The notes below the pieces were generated by a model, which had not been told where the DNA came from, did no database searches, and saw only the letters and a list, made by a program, of their open reading frames with translations. Shown one piece after another: positions 45,357 to 55,656 of a stretch of DNA of 64,000 bases. Each line of letters begins with the position of its first letter. The stretch's first letter is position 1. Source of the DNA: Myxococcales bacterium (GTDB lineage: Bacteria > Myxococcota_A > Polyangia > Polyangiales > GCA-016699535); contig CP064980.1 in assembly GCA_016699535.1 (NCBI GenBank), positions 1,682,001 through 1,746,000 of the forward strand. The letters are read 5' to 3'. Both the position numbers and the translations under genes were made by a program.

Positions 45357-48300
45357 ATGGTTGAAAGTCCTACAATTGATATTGATCAAGAACCCGATGA
45401 CCCACAAAGCGATCCTGCTACTTTGGGTACGGTGATTGCTAAGTTTTCTGACCGTGCGATTCAGCGACAGGTCGGCGGAAACGCTTTTTTGCGTGGACGC
45501 TTGTACGCTCGGCGAGGCGGTGTAAGCGATCTTTCGTTTACCGAACAGCACGCCGAGTGCAAGGTCAAAGCGAAAGATCAACCGATTGAAGTCAGTGTGG
45601 ATCTTAGTGACGAGAACCAAGTGAATTCGCGTTGCAGTTGCGCAGCCTGGAAGGGTCCGACGGGGCATTGCAAGCATGTTGCGGCACTTTTGGTTGCGTT
45701 GCGGGACAAAGTCAGGCCACCGAGACCTAAAGCTGTCGTCGCTGAACCTCAAACAAGCGAAAGCCAGTTGCGAAGTAACGGTAAGCGGCGGCGTTCTCGA
45801 AAGCGCAAACGTGGCAACGAGACAACTGCCTTGCCTGCAGGACCGATTGAACTGCTTAGTCCTGGGCAGTTGGGGCTGAGCCGGAGTCCAGGTGCGGGGG
45901 CGGATCGAGGAGGGCTTGAGACTTGGCTGCCTTCGGAGGCGATGAGCAGGCCTTGTCGTTTTGAATACCGTCTAGCGGTGAGGGCTGCTGCGATTTCGGT
46001 GACTCCAGTTCTTGAGGGGACACGCTCGGCGGTCCCGATTTCCGAGGCTTTGGCTAGTTTTAATGCGGTTTCAGCGTCGGACAGACCACTGCTTCGTTTG
46101 CTTGGGCGCCATACGTCGCGCGGTACGCCAGCGACGGCTGAATTGCGCGGCGAAGATGCCGCTGAGGTTTTCTCGGCGCTTCGGGGCCGGCGGGTGTTGC
46201 TTGAGCCAGCGTCGATGGAGCTACGTTTCGCCGACGATGTGCTTGTGCCTAAGATTGAGTTGGAGCCCAATGCGGGTCAGACCGTTTACCGCGAGTTGCG
46301 GCTTCTTTAGGAACAGAGCTGCCCGATCTTAGCCCAGTGGCCGATTTGGTTGACGCACCTGCTCGGTTTCAGCTGCGTGCCAGTGGCGACATCGTTGAAG
46401 CGGAAGTTCGCTTGCGAGTGGCTTACAATGATCTCGAGTTTGATGTGCCCGTCAATGGTTTTCCTGCGCCGTTGGCCATTCAGCACAGTGGTCGACGTCC
46501 ACGTGTCTTGCGGCGTGATGTCGGTGCCGAGATGATGGCCGTGCAAAAAATACTCGATTTCGGAGCTGAACCAAACGAAGCCGATGATGCGCTCGTCCTC
46601 AAAGACGAAGATGCTATCGCGTTTTGGACCGAAGGTCTGGCTACACTTCCTGCGGACTGGGAACGTTTGGTTCCCAACGACTTGACCGATGTGACTGTGC
46701 GCAACGGCACTGTGGTACCGCAAATGCGAGTATCCAGTGGTGTCGATTGGCTTAGTCTGGACATGAGCTTTGCGGCTGATGGCGTCGCGGTAAGTGAAGC
46801 TGAGCTGCGTGCTTGTCTTGAGCATGGTCGACACTTGGTGAAGCTTGAAGACGGAAGCTATGCGCCAGTCAAAGTCGATGAAGTCGGACAGGTTCTCGAG
46901 CGCATGGCTGAAATCATTGCTTCGGATTCAGCCGGCACAAAAATTCCCCTTGCTCAGGCCGGGCGCGTTCAAGACTTGATGCGCTTGGTCAGCGAACAAA
47001 AAGTAACGCCTACAGCTAAAAAGCTTTTTGGAAAGCTGGAAGACATCGGTCAAATCGAGTCGGTACCTAAACCGCGTACAGTCAAAGCAAGCTTGCGTCC
47101 TTATCAGAAGGATGGATTCTCCTGGCTAGTGTTTCTTCATAATATGAACACGGGCGGCATTCTTGCCGATGACATGGGTCTTGGAAAAACCGTGCAAGCC
47201 ATCACCTTGTTTGCTTGGCTCAAAGCTCAAGCTAAAGGTAAAATAAGCATTCTTGTGGTGGCTCCGACATCGGTCGTCCCCAACTGGAACAAGGAAATAA
47301 AAAAGTTTGCTCCGGGATTGAAATCAGTGATGTGGCAAGGTCCCGATCGTCACAAGCTTAAAAAAGAAGCCAAAGAAGCAGACATCGTAATTACCAGTTA
47401 TGCTTTGCTAAGGCGTGATGAGGAGTTTTTGGAAGAACTCAAACTGGACTATGCCATTCTCGATGAGGCACAGCACATCAAAAACCCCATGAGTGCAACA
47501 TCCCGTGCAGCGAAGAAGCTCCACAGTAAGCGTCGTTTGGCGATGACTGGCACCCCCATCGAAAATCGCCTTAGCGAGATTTGGTCTATCTTTGATTTTG
47601 TGTCACCTGGCTTGCTTGGTGACTTAAAAACCTTTGAAGAAAAATTCGCTAAGCCTATCGATCGCGGTGATGAAGAAGCCGCGCTGAAGCTTCGATCCGT
47701 GATTCATCCTTTTGTGATGCGTCGTACCAAGAGCGAAGTCGCCAAAGACCTTCCTGCGAAAATTGAACAGGAAATTGTGGTGCCTTTGGCTGAAGAGCAA
47801 TCACGCTTGTACAAGCAAATCCTTGGCGAAATCCGCAAGAGCGTGCTTAGTGAAGTTGAAAAGAAGGGCGTAAACAAAGCTCAGATTCAGATCCTTGCAG
47901 CGCTAACGCGGTTGCGACAAGTTGCCTGTGACCCACGTTTGCTTAAACTTACGGGCGATTGGGAGCATGACGAAAGCGGCAAGTTGGCTGCGCTTCGTGA
48001 GATTGTGTCAAACGCAGTCTCGGGTGGTCATCGTGTGCTGGTCTTCAGTCAGTTTGTCGAAATGTTAAAGTTGATTCGCGCCGCACTCGATGAAGATGGT
48101 GTGAGCTACGAGTACTTGGATGGTTCAACCAAGGATCGACAAGAACGGGTTGAACGCTTCAACGAAGATGATTCGATTCCAGTGTTTTTGGTGTCTCTAA
48201 AGGCGGGTGGTACCGGTCTAAACCTGACTGGCGCCGATACGGTGGTGCATTTTGACCCCTGGTGGAATCCCGCGGTTGAAGATCAAGCCACGGATCGCGC

Positions 48301-48481
48301 ACATCGCATTGGTCAAACTCGCGTTGTCAACGTCTATCGTCTGATTGCAAGCAACACAGTCGAAGAAAAGATTCTGGAACTTTCAGCTAAAAAACGGGAG
48401 TTGGTCTCCAACGTGCTAAGCACCGAAGGCAGTCCGATGAAGGGTCTAACGAAGGCCGATCTCGACGAGCTATTTAGCTGA
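45357..48481 (+). CDS. SNF2-family ATPase with SWIM zinc finger (one frameshift)
   Basis: About 1040 residues. Adding one T to the run at 46306-46308 joins the frames (RELRLLLGTELPDL). The N-terminal SWIM finger is CSCAAWKGPTGHCKH, followed by a basic linker (SNGKRRRSRKRKRG). Helicase half: LADDMGLGKTVQAI (Walker A), DEAQHIKNP (motif II), SGGHRVLVFSQFVEML and DRAHRIGQTRVVNVYRL. SWIM-SNF2 proteins translocate on double-stranded DNA and are thought to remodel protein-DNA or RNA polymerase complexes. Similarity to RapA is limited to the helicase core. Confidence 0.85.
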
Positions 48482-48497
48482 AACCCATTGCCGTTGC

Positions 48498-48812
48498 TCA
48501 AGAGTCGATACCGAAATCGCGACGAAATTCGCGGCATTGCCAACTACCGGCTTGAAATTCTTGGCAGGTAGTGCCGCGTTTGTCATAGATCTGACAGGCG
48601 TTTTCGCAACTCGTGGTGCCTAAGTGCACGCAGCTGCCATCGGCTTTGCTTGCAAAAGCCATCAAGCCAAAGTGACCGGGCACTAAGTTTTTCAAAACAT
48701 GTGTCTCGCCAGAAGCTTTCCAGCGCGCAATGTCCTGCTCGGGCACCAGAATTCGTCCATCGCTTCCGGTGCGGCAGCATGCTCCACATGTCAGACAATC
48801 GAAGGTCGTCAT
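48498..48812 (-). CDS. YkgJ-family cysteine-cluster protein
   Basis: 104 residues with eight cysteines, including CLTCGACCRTG near the N-terminus and CQIYDKRGTTCQEF near the end. This spacing matches the YkgJ family, thought to bind zinc or an iron-sulfur cluster, function unknown. It converges with the SNF2 gene, 16 bases between the ends. Confidence 0.8.
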   Translation of the reverse strand: MTTFDCLTCGACCRTGSDGRILVPEQDIARWKASGETHVLKNLVPGHFGLMAFASKADGSCVHLGTTSCENACQIYDKRGTTCQEFQAGSWQCREFRRDFGIDS

Positions 48813-48902
48813 GGGAAAACTATAGGACCTTGCAGGAGAAAATCGAGCCTTTCGAAGAAACTTTCTCTCGTAGCGGTCGATACGGAACCAAAAAGGAAGC
48901 CC

Positions 48903-49769
48903 ATGGATAAAAAGCTGAGTCTTTACCTCATGTTGCTTGCAGCATGTTCATATTGCAACTTGGACCGAGCCGCTTCAGCAGGCTCAATCGATGACAGCGA
49001 TGCCAGTGTTTATGATGGTCCCAATTTTCAGGCTGCATTTGCAGGCGTTGATGCGGAGGTGGATGCCGCATTGCCATCTGCGCAGAGTTCCGCGCTGCTT
49101 TTGATAAATGAGGTGAACGCCAATATTTCGAGCGGTTGTGATCTTGTTGAGTTGAGAGTGATACGAAGCGGTGAGATCAAAGATTTTGTTTTTAAAGAAC
49201 GAGGAAGTACCGCCTATGTTTTTGACAACCTTTTTGTAAAAAAAGGAGATTTCATTTTACTTCACTTCGATGCAAGCGATTCAAAGTGCAATCCAAACAC
49301 CCTTGATTCTGAATACAATGACCCGATGCAATATCCGGAAGAACAAAATCCGATGAATCGGGATTCGGCATATGATATGTATCTCGATGATACAGGTCTG
49401 GTAGCCACAGACAATGTTCTTAGTCTCTACGATGCCTCCTTGGAGTTTATCGATGCGGTATTGATCTCCGATGCTCCAACGGGAAATGCTGCATCCGCAA
49501 GTGAAAAGCAAGCTGCTCTTGTTGCCAATGCCCATGAATGGCTCAGCGAAGATTTAGACATCCCCAATGAAGGCTTTGTTGATGAGAGTTTCAATCTGAA
49601 TGCAGTGCATGACTCGAAACACAGTTCGGTAACGATGCAAGGGCCAAGCATTCAACGCAAACGTGACCTTGATGAAAATCATCGGGGAGATTGGTACGAA
49701 GCCACGGAGATGCCAGAGCAGACTTGGGGAATCGATAATCCAGGTCAAACCCCACTCACTTCTGAATGA
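48903..49769 (+). CDS. Secreted lipoprotein, possible lamin-tail-like domain, unknown function
   Basis: 288 residues. Signal peptide with lipobox (LMLLAACSY), then an acidic spacer. The region about 65-200 contains LINEVNANISSGCDLVELRV, which resembles the start of a lamin-tail domain, often found in secreted proteins of bacteria with complex envelopes. Two cysteines (SSGCD and DSKCNP) might form a disulfide. The ATG at 48903 has AAGGAAG before it; upstream in-frame starts lie in the neighbouring antisense gene. The end overlaps the plsC end by 25 bases. Confidence 0.65.
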   Translation: MDKKLSLYLMLLAACSYCNLDRAASAGSIDDSDASVYDGPNFQAAFAGVDAEVDAALPSAQSSALLLINEVNANISSGCDLVELRVIRSGEIKDFVFKERGSTAYVFDNLFVKKGDFILLHFDASDSKCNPNTLDSEYNDPMQYPEEQNPMNRDSAYDMYLDDTGLVATDNVLSLYDASLEFIDAVLISDAPTGNAASASEKQAALVANAHEWLSEDLDIPNEGFVDESFNLNAVHDSKHSSVTMQGPSIQRKRDLDENHRGDWYEATEMPEQTWGIDNPGQTPLTSE

Positions 49770-50500
49770 ATACTGCGTGCATGATGCACTAAGTTTTGAA
49801 TTTCACCGTGCACTCGAGCTTTGATTTCTGTTGTCGGAGCAGTCATCTCAAGCGGAGTACCAACGTTGACGGTCACAGCGAGTTCTTTTTTCCTTCCAAT
49901 ACGCTTTAGGTAGCTCGCAAAGCTTCGATCTGTAAAAGCTATGCCTTCATCGTAGCAGATCCCTACTGGAAGAATGTGGACTCCAGAGAGTTTAGCCGCG
50001 CTGAGCGCACCTGTATGAAATGGCCGTACTTCATCTCCTTCAAAAGTGGTGCCTTCTGGAAAAATAATGACAGTGTTTCCCGCATCCAAGCGTTTCTTGA
50101 TGGCTCGAATAGCTTTTGCGCCACTATGTCGATCTTCGCGGTTTACAAAAACTGTTCCCACACGTCTTGCGCAAAAACCAAAGAGGGGCCAAGCGATGAC
50201 GCCATGGTGTGAAAGAAGCACTCCGCCGAAGACAGCTAAAAGTACCGGGATGTCCATCGCGGACCGGTGATTGGCTACGAGCAGAAACGAACCGCTGAGT
50301 GGTGTTTCAGGCAAAATAAAACGATAGCGAAAGGCAAACAGTTTTAGAATACCCCGTCCCCACAGGCGCAGGTACTGGTCGCGTAGGGCAAGGGTCTTTT
50401 TTGGAGAAAAAAACGCTCGAAGTTCAAAATAAAATAGACAAGCGAAGGTCCATGGTAGGGCCAGCGCAAGACGTGCTGCTAAACGAATAAAGGACCACAT
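49745..50500 (-). CDS. plsC: 1-acyl-sn-glycerol-3-phosphate acyltransferase
   Basis: 251 residues. Acylates lysophosphatidic acid to phosphatidic acid at the inner membrane. Block I is NHRSAMD (His-x4-Asp), block III is FPEGTTFEG. Two hydrophobic N-terminal segments anchor it. The gene overlaps the end of the opposite lipoprotein gene by 25 bases. Confidence 0.88.
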   Translation of the reverse strand: MWSFIRLAARLALALPWTFACLFYFELRAFFSPKKTLALRDQYLRLWGRGILKLFAFRYRFILPETPLSGSFLLVANHRSAMDIPVLLAVFGGVLLSHHGVIAWPLFGFCARRVGTVFVNREDRHSGAKAIRAIKKRLDAGNTVIIFPEGTTFEGDEVRPFHTGALSAAKLSGVHILPVGICYDEGIAFTDRSFASYLKRIGRKKELAVTVNVGTPLEMTAPTTEIKARVHGEIQNLVHHARSIHSEVSGV

Positions 50501-50628
50501 CCTACAAACTCTCCAATAGTGTCTATTTTCCGCTAAACTTAACTTTTTTTACCCTGAATCGAAAGAGTAAAAAGATAGTGGAAAAGGCCTGGTTTTTGCG
50601 TAGCCAACATGGCACATAGAACTCGCCC

Positions 50629-52296
50629 ATGAAAGAACAAGAAAAACGCTTTTTGTGTGTTCATTGCGATCACTCATTTTTTAAGACTGATGATACCCAG
50701 CTTCGCTGCCCAAAGTGTATGCGCACTCACGGGATTGAGCCTCTTTCCGCGGACAAGCAGACAAAGAAGAAAGCGCCTTGGCTATGGCCTTCACTCGGAC
50801 TTGTGGTGGTTGCCATAGCGACTGCAGTGTTTTTCTTTATCGCAAAGCCTTCGGATTCAAGCAACTGGGATAAGGGCAGCGTGCCTTTGGAGCCACTTGA
50901 TACTGCCAAGCTTCATGCTTTTTTTGTCGACAAGGGAGTGCCTGATAAAGCATTTGTGGGCGCAATGGCGTCGAATGCTGCACTCAAAAAAGCGAGCCAT
51001 GACATGCTAGGTAAAGTTTCTGAGCGGAAAGCCTTGGTGCAATCACTTCTCAAACAAGTTGGCTCATTGATTTCGGAGGGCAGGGTACGACGCTTCCCTT
51101 GGCAAGGTAGCAGAACACTAGCCATTTCTTCTGCAGCAGCCACAGCATCGCTCCTCAACGCCAACGAGAAAGAGCTTTCTCTTTATCCTTTGGAGTTAGC
51201 CGTGTTTGTTTCAGCGCTGCTTCGAGAAAAAGGACTGAGCGCCATGGTTGTTGCTTTCGCCGATGACGATCAAAAGCGCCCGCCGCTCGATCCCAGTGCA
51301 AAGGTGGGCTATTACGGGGTTGCGCTTCACTCCGATTCAAAGGATAGTGATTCGTTTAGCCTGTATGACCTCTATCTAGGCGAGCGCGTCACACGCGATA
51401 AGCAATCCTTTCATGTACTCAATGATGTTCAAGTCGAAGCGGCAATGCTTAGTCTAAAAGCTCTTCTAATTTTGCAGAACGAGGATGATCCCAAAGAGGC
51501 CTTAGTATTATCCGAAAAAGCCTTGGCTTTATATCCACGTTCGGCCTCTGTGCGCACGGTGCATGGCGTCATCGCGACTGCGGCAGGTTCGTTGGAGGGG
51601 CTTAAGGATATTCAAGCTGCACTCGAACTTGAACCATCGGCGCCTCGATACGATTTGCTTGCAGCGGTGCTGCTTGCTCACGGTCGTTTTGAAGAAGCGA
51701 TGAAACAAGCAGCGCTGGCAACTGAAAAAGGTCCAAAGTTTGCTGGAGGTTTTGCAACGCTTGCAGCTTTGTATTTTCAGCAAGGTGAGAATGAGCACGG
51801 CCTAGCCAAATTGCAGGAAGCTGAGCAGATTGATCCCCAGTACCGAGCGCTACCGATGCTATGGGCGCGTTATTACATGCAACAAGGCAACATCGATGAG
51901 GCGATTTCAAAAGCTTACGAAGCCGTGCAGCACGATCCCGGCGACTGGCGTATGCGCCTGCAATATGCACAAGTCCTTAAGGCAGCGGGTCGTGAAGATG
52001 CAGCTTTAGCCCAAGCGCAGACTATTCTCGCAACGGCCAACGAAAAAACAAAAGACCTTCGCCGAGAACTTATTGAACGCATCGTGGGACCCATCACGCA
52101 GGGTGGTGCCAATTCGGATATGGATTCCGATCTTACCCTGGGTGCTAAAACGGGGCTTCAGGATCAAGTCGATAATACCGCAGGCACTTCGCTTTTAGAT
52201 GACGATCTTAGTTTAGGAAGCTCATCGCCAAGCGATGAAGGTCCGTCCTTCGGGAAAAAGAGCAAGTCATCGCCTTACGGAGTGTCTTTACGCTAG
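50629..52296 (+). CDS. Zinc-ribbon, transmembrane and TPR protein
   Basis: 555 residues. N-terminal zinc ribbon (CVHCDHSF ... CPKCMRTHG), one membrane helix (LWPSLGLVVVAIATAVFFF), then a transglutaminase-like or undefined domain (about 90-290) and TPR repeats (about 285-480; for example ALFLK-like units at LRLQYAQVLKAAGREDAALA). The last 55 residues are Ser/Asp/Gly rich and probably disordered. Family not recognised. The zinc ribbon plus TM architecture resembles the GltJ-like protein elsewhere in the window. It faces the interlocked repeat pair downstream. Confidence 0.65.
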   Translation: MKEQEKRFLCVHCDHSFFKTDDTQLRCPKCMRTHGIEPLSADKQTKKKAPWLWPSLGLVVVAIATAVFFFIAKPSDSSNWDKGSVPLEPLDTAKLHAFFVDKGVPDKAFVGAMASNAALKKASHDMLGKVSERKALVQSLLKQVGSLISEGRVRRFPWQGSRTLAISSAAATASLLNANEKELSLYPLELAVFVSALLREKGLSAMVVAFADDDQKRPPLDPSAKVGYYGVALHSDSKDSDSFSLYDLYLGERVTRDKQSFHVLNDVQVEAAMLSLKALLILQNEDDPKEALVLSEKALALYPRSASVRTVHGVIATAAGSLEGLKDIQAALELEPSAPRYDLLAAVLLAHGRFEEAMKQAALATEKGPKFAGGFATLAALYFQQGENEHGLAKLQEAEQIDPQYRALPMLWARYYMQQGNIDEAISKAYEAVQHDPGDWRMRLQYAQVLKAAGREDAALAQAQTILATANEKTKDLRRELIERIVGPITQGGANSDMDSDLTLGAKTGLQDQVDNTAGTSLLDDDLSLGSSSPSDEGPSFGKKSKSSPYGVSLR

Positions 52297-52318
52297 AGTT
52301 GGCGTGTCCGGAGGAGTG

Positions 52319-52455
52319 GGCCCGGCGAAAGAGGGTTCTGATCCTGACCCTTCAAGACCATCAACTGCGGATGGATGATAACTTCTTTTCTCTCGTTATT
52401 TATTTCCATGCGCCACGTGCAGACGCTCAGGATCAGAACCCTCTTTCGCTGGGCC
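52319..52455 (+). repeat. Second foldback family, unit 1 of an interlocked pair
   Basis: 29-base arms at 52319-52347 and 52427-52455 (one mismatch) enclose an interior. The interior starts CCCTTCAAGACCATCAACTG and ends ATGCGCCACGTGCAGACGCT. The two interior ends reappear, inverted, in unit 2. The central 35 bases are AT-rich and differ. Between the convergent ends of the TPR gene and the 432-residue gene. Confidence 0.8.
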
Positions 52456-52522
52456 TTTAACTGCCGAGCAATTGCGAGCGTAGAAGGTTTGCTTTGTTAA
52501 ACAAAGTATGTGGGTCTTGCGT

Positions 52523-52652
52523 GCGTGGAGCAGCGGAGCTGTGCCGGAGCGTCTGCACGTGGCGCATTAAGATATTTGAGGGAATAGCTAAGATGCTTGG
52601 TATCCGCAGTTTGTGGTCTTGAAGGGTCCGGCACAGCTCTGCTGCTCCACGC
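52523..52652 (-). repeat. Second foldback family, unit 2 of an interlocked pair
   Basis: 26-base arms at 52523-52548 and 52627-52652 (one mismatch; GCGTGGAGCAGC side) unrelated to those of unit 1. The interior, read on the minus strand, starts and ends like that of unit 1: a 25-base match with two differences at 52602-52626 and a perfect 21-base match at 52547-52567. The centre is different. The two interiors are therefore largely complementary to each other. Confidence 0.8.
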
Positions 52653-52679
52653 GGCCTTGTCAGAACAGTACAGCGCTGG

Positions 52680-53978
52680 CTAGCGAGAAAGTGTTTTTGT
52701 TTTGAGGGCTTCGCCTAGGATGATGCTTTGAATGAGCATTTTTTTGTTGCTAAAGGCGTGAGGAAGCTTTGCTCCGATTTGCGATCTGGGCTTTTTGAGT
52801 TTGATGTCCCAGGAAGCGTCGCGGTGATAGTGGGTGCTTAGATCGAGTAAGAGTTGCGAGCATTGTTTCTGTATCTGAGACGCGGCCGGCGGTTTTTGGC
52901 TCGCTGCGATCATGGCGCCTACCCAAAGACTGCGTGGATGATGCGTTTCTGGCTGGCGTTGGTGCATGAATGCTTTGGCAGCAAGTTTGCTTTCATGATC
53001 TTCAGCATGAAAATAAGCAAAGCCGGGGATGTCGATTAAGGCATGCCCACTGAGCGATTGCAGTCCGTTGCTTGTGCTTAGCTCAACGATGTGTGAGAGA
53101 AAATTTTCAAGATGCTCAAAAGGTATTTCAAGAAAGCCATCTTGCGATGGTAAAACGAGTGTTTCGCCATGTTTTTCGATGCATTGAGCTAGGAGTTCAT
53201 TGTGCTCCTTTGTTAGCCCAAGTACTTGTAGAACTGTCAGGCTACTTCGCGCTCGAATAAGCAAGGGAGCGTGATCGAGTTTTGAGAGGTCAATTCCCCC
53301 ATCATGAGTGTACCAAGCAAGTGGCACCGCCTCAGGATCTTTAGCAAGCAAACTGGCTGTGTAGACGGGCCCGAGGTACAGGGTTGCTACCGTATCTTCC
53401 ACGATGTCTTCGAGCCATCCGCCAAAGAACGAGTGAACGGTGGGTCGATCAAAATGTTTGGGTGTTTTTGGTAGCTGGGCCCGGTACGGCAAGCTCAACA
53501 TTCCATGTAGCTCTTGGCGCAGTCCTGGGATTCCCGAGAAAAAATCAAGCGCTGCGGCGTGGGCCACTGTCGGCCAGGTTGAGAGTTGATCGGTGGCTCT
53601 GCTTTTCGCGAGTTTTCGTTTCTGAAGCTGGCTTGAACTAGGCCAAGCCAACTCGTAGGTGACGGCGAAGGTTCTCAGAGGCTCGGTGACTGCATCATAA
53701 AGTAAATCCAAGACTGAGCCGCGCGAGGTTGCGACCTGTGTTTTCGCTGTGCTCATCGCCAATAGATTTTCGTTGATCGTCGAACTCAGAGACGGTCGCT
53801 CACTGCTAGTGGGCGGGAGATGGAGGGGCTCGTTCGAAGCTTGCTGGACTTGGGTTGCTGCGTTTTGTTCACTCTCCTCCATTTGCGCTAGGCGTCGTTT
53901 ACGTGCCCAGCGTTCGATGAGTGGAAAGAAGATCAATGCTAAGAGCGTAAGAGCACGTTCGATATCCTCGAAGTGCAT
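52680..53978 (-). CDS. Uncharacterised membrane-anchored protein at the end of the nfeD-floA operon
   Basis: 432 residues. One N-terminal hydrophobic segment (LTLLALIFFPLIERW), a low-complexity linker to about residue 90, and a large soluble domain without known motifs. It begins three bases after the stop of the small protein before it, so it is translated with that gene. Two stretches (FFGGWLEDIVEDTVATLYLGP, split by a few residues, and ALIDIPGFAYFHAEDHE) look conserved. The position suggests a link to the flotillin membrane domains. I do not recognise the family. Confidence 0.6.
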   Translation of the reverse strand: MHFEDIERALTLLALIFFPLIERWARKRRLAQMEESEQNAATQVQQASNEPLHLPPTSSERPSLSSTINENLLAMSTAKTQVATSRGSVLDLLYDAVTEPLRTFAVTYELAWPSSSQLQKRKLAKSRATDQLSTWPTVAHAAALDFFSGIPGLRQELHGMLSLPYRAQLPKTPKHFDRPTVHSFFGGWLEDIVEDTVATLYLGPVYTASLLAKDPEAVPLAWYTHDGGIDLSKLDHAPLLIRARSSLTVLQVLGLTKEHNELLAQCIEKHGETLVLPSQDGFLEIPFEHLENFLSHIVELSTSNGLQSLSGHALIDIPGFAYFHAEDHESKLAAKAFMHQRQPETHHPRSLWVGAMIAASQKPPAASQIQKQCSQLLLDLSTHYHRDASWDIKLKKPRSQIGAKLPHAFSNKKMLIQSIILGEALKTKTLSR

Positions 53979-53981
53979 GGC

Positions 53982-54158
53982 TCATTTCTCCTGATTACTT
54001 GTACGTTTCAAAGTTCGCTTACTTGCCCCAAGTACTAAGTTCTCGCGGTTTGCGTAAGGGCGGGCGAGCGGACCTTGGCCTCGTTTGGCTAAGGCTTCCG
54101 CCATAATCAACCGCAGCAATAAAGCTTCATGGCTCATCGATGCTGAGGCGAGCTTCAC
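53982..54158 (-). CDS. Small basic protein coupled to floA
   Basis: 58 residues from a GTG that overlaps the floA stop (GTGA); an ATG eight codons in would give 51. Sequence: short amphipathic helix (ALLLRLIMAEALAKRGQ), then a basic tail rich in Arg and Lys (RENLVLGASKRTLKRTS). It fills the gap between floA and the 432-residue gene without leaving spare bases, the best argument that it is real. Confidence 0.55.
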   Translation of the reverse strand: MKLASASMSHEALLLRLIMAEALAKRGQGPLARPYANRENLVLGASKRTLKRTSNQEK

Positions 54159-55146
54159 GTGTTAGGCTCCTGATCACCACCGCCATCGGTAGCTTTGCCA
54201 ATGGACTCCCGCATTCCGGTATCAGCTACAATGTTTTTCATCTGGTAGTAGTCCATGACCCCCAAATTGCCATTCTCAAATGCCTGTGCGATGGCTTTTG
54301 GGATTTGCGCTTCAGCTTCAACAAGACGCGCTCGCATTTCTTGAACGCGTGCTTTCATTTCTTGTTCGGCTGCCACCGCCAATGCGCGACGCGATTCAGC
54401 GTGCGCTTGAGCGATTTGCTTGTCGGCTTCTGCTTTTTCGGTCAGTAGCTTTGCACCGATATTGGCGCCCACATCGACATCAGCGATGTCAATCGACAGA
54501 ATCTCAAAGGCAGTTCCGGTATCGAGGCCACGACCAAGTACGTTTTTACTAATACGATCGGGGTTTTCCATAACGACTGCATAGTTTTCCGAGGAACCAA
54601 TGGTGGAGACAATGCCTTCGCCAACGCGTGCCATAACGGTTTCTTCAGTGGCACCACCGACAAGACGTTGAATGTTGGAGCGTACCGTAATACGGCTAGT
54701 GACTAGAAGTTGAATACCATCTTTGGCCACTGCTGCAATTTTGGGGTGTTGATCACGCGCGGATTGACACTCATCTGCACCGCTTCAAAAACATCTCGTC
54801 CAGCCAAATCAATGGCTGCCGCTTGTGAGAAACCAAGTTCAATCCCTGCTTTGTCGGCACTGATAAGAGCGTTGACAACGCGTCCCACGTTGCCACCCGC
54901 GAGGTAGTGCGATTCGAGCAAAGATAAATCAACATTAATGCCAGCTTTGATGGCGGTGATACGAGGATTAACAATGCCGCTCGGAGGAACGCGTCTCAGG
55001 CGCATCGCTACCAGAGTCATAAGGCCCACATAAGCGCCGCTGGACCAGGCTGCAATCCAAAGAGGAACAGGAATCAACCAAAGAAACACCAACAGTCCAA
55101 CAAAACCCATCACTGCTAGAAACAAACCACCCAGTTCAAATTCCAT
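54155..55146 (-). CDS. floA: Flotillin-like protein FloA (one frameshift)
   Basis: About 330 residues. Frames join when one C is added opposite the G-run at 54743-54746 (NTPKIAAVAKDGIQL). FloA forms raft-like membrane microdomains. N-terminal membrane hairpin (LFLAVMGFVGLLVFLW and a second segment), then SPFH domain with VGGATEETVMARVGEG and ENPDRISKNVLGRGLDTGT. The long Ala/Glu/Arg coiled coil is next, and the end is MDYYQMKNIVADTGMRESI. It is the third gene of the nfeD operon, the arrangement known from many bacteria. Confidence 0.92.
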
Positions 55147-55179
55147 TCTTTTGCTCCCTTACAGTACTCAGCGATGTCT

Positions 55180-55656
55180 TTAATCTTCGACTGCTTCTAC
55201 CACGATGCGAGCACCTTGGGCAGAGATGACACGAATTTCTTGTCCTGCTTCAAGATAGACGCCATCGGTGATGATATCAAAACGCTCATCATCAAATTCG
55301 CCGCTACCAGAAGGATGTAATGGCGTTAGCGCCCGGCCCTGCTTTCCAATCAAGTACCCAAAATCCGTATTGGCCGCGGTGTTTCCTTTTTGTGGATTGT
55401 CTAAGATGAGTCTTTTCGCAGTTTTGCTCTTAGGGAAGAGCCAAAGTCCTAGGACACTTATCAGTAGACTGAGGCCGAGGCCTGCTAAGCCCCACACACT
55501 TCCCAAAGTTGTCCACGCGTACACAACACCGCCAGCCAGAACGACCAAGCCGATTGGCCCGACAATGCCGAGCCCTGGGATCAAAAAAAGCTCAACGGCC
55601 AACAATAAAAAGCCTAAACAAAAAAGTGCGATAGAAAAAATGAAATCAGAACTCAT
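55180..55656 (-). CDS. Short NfeD-family membrane protein
   Basis: 158 residues. Three to four N-terminal helices (FSIALFCLGFLLLAVELFLI, then GLAGLGLSLLISVLGLWLF) precede an OB-fold domain (LIGKQGRALTPLHPSGSGEF). It is the truncated NfeD type, without protease part, that normally precedes floA. Its ATG overlaps the nfeD stop by four bases. Confidence 0.88.
   Translation of the reverse strand: MSSDFIFSIALFCLGFLLLAVELFLIPGLGIVGPIGLVVLAGGVVYAWTTLGSVWGLAGLGLSLLISVLGLWLFPKSKTAKRLILDNPQKGNTAANTDFGYLIGKQGRALTPLHPSGSGEFDDERFDIITDGVYLEAGQEIRVISAQGARIVVEAVED

Noticed and set aside
52319..52652. CRISPR or integron attC interpretation of the repeat pair
   Set aside because: Only two units, inverted and with unlike stems; no cas, integrase or regular spacers. 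attC sites would share their outer ends, here these are the variable part.
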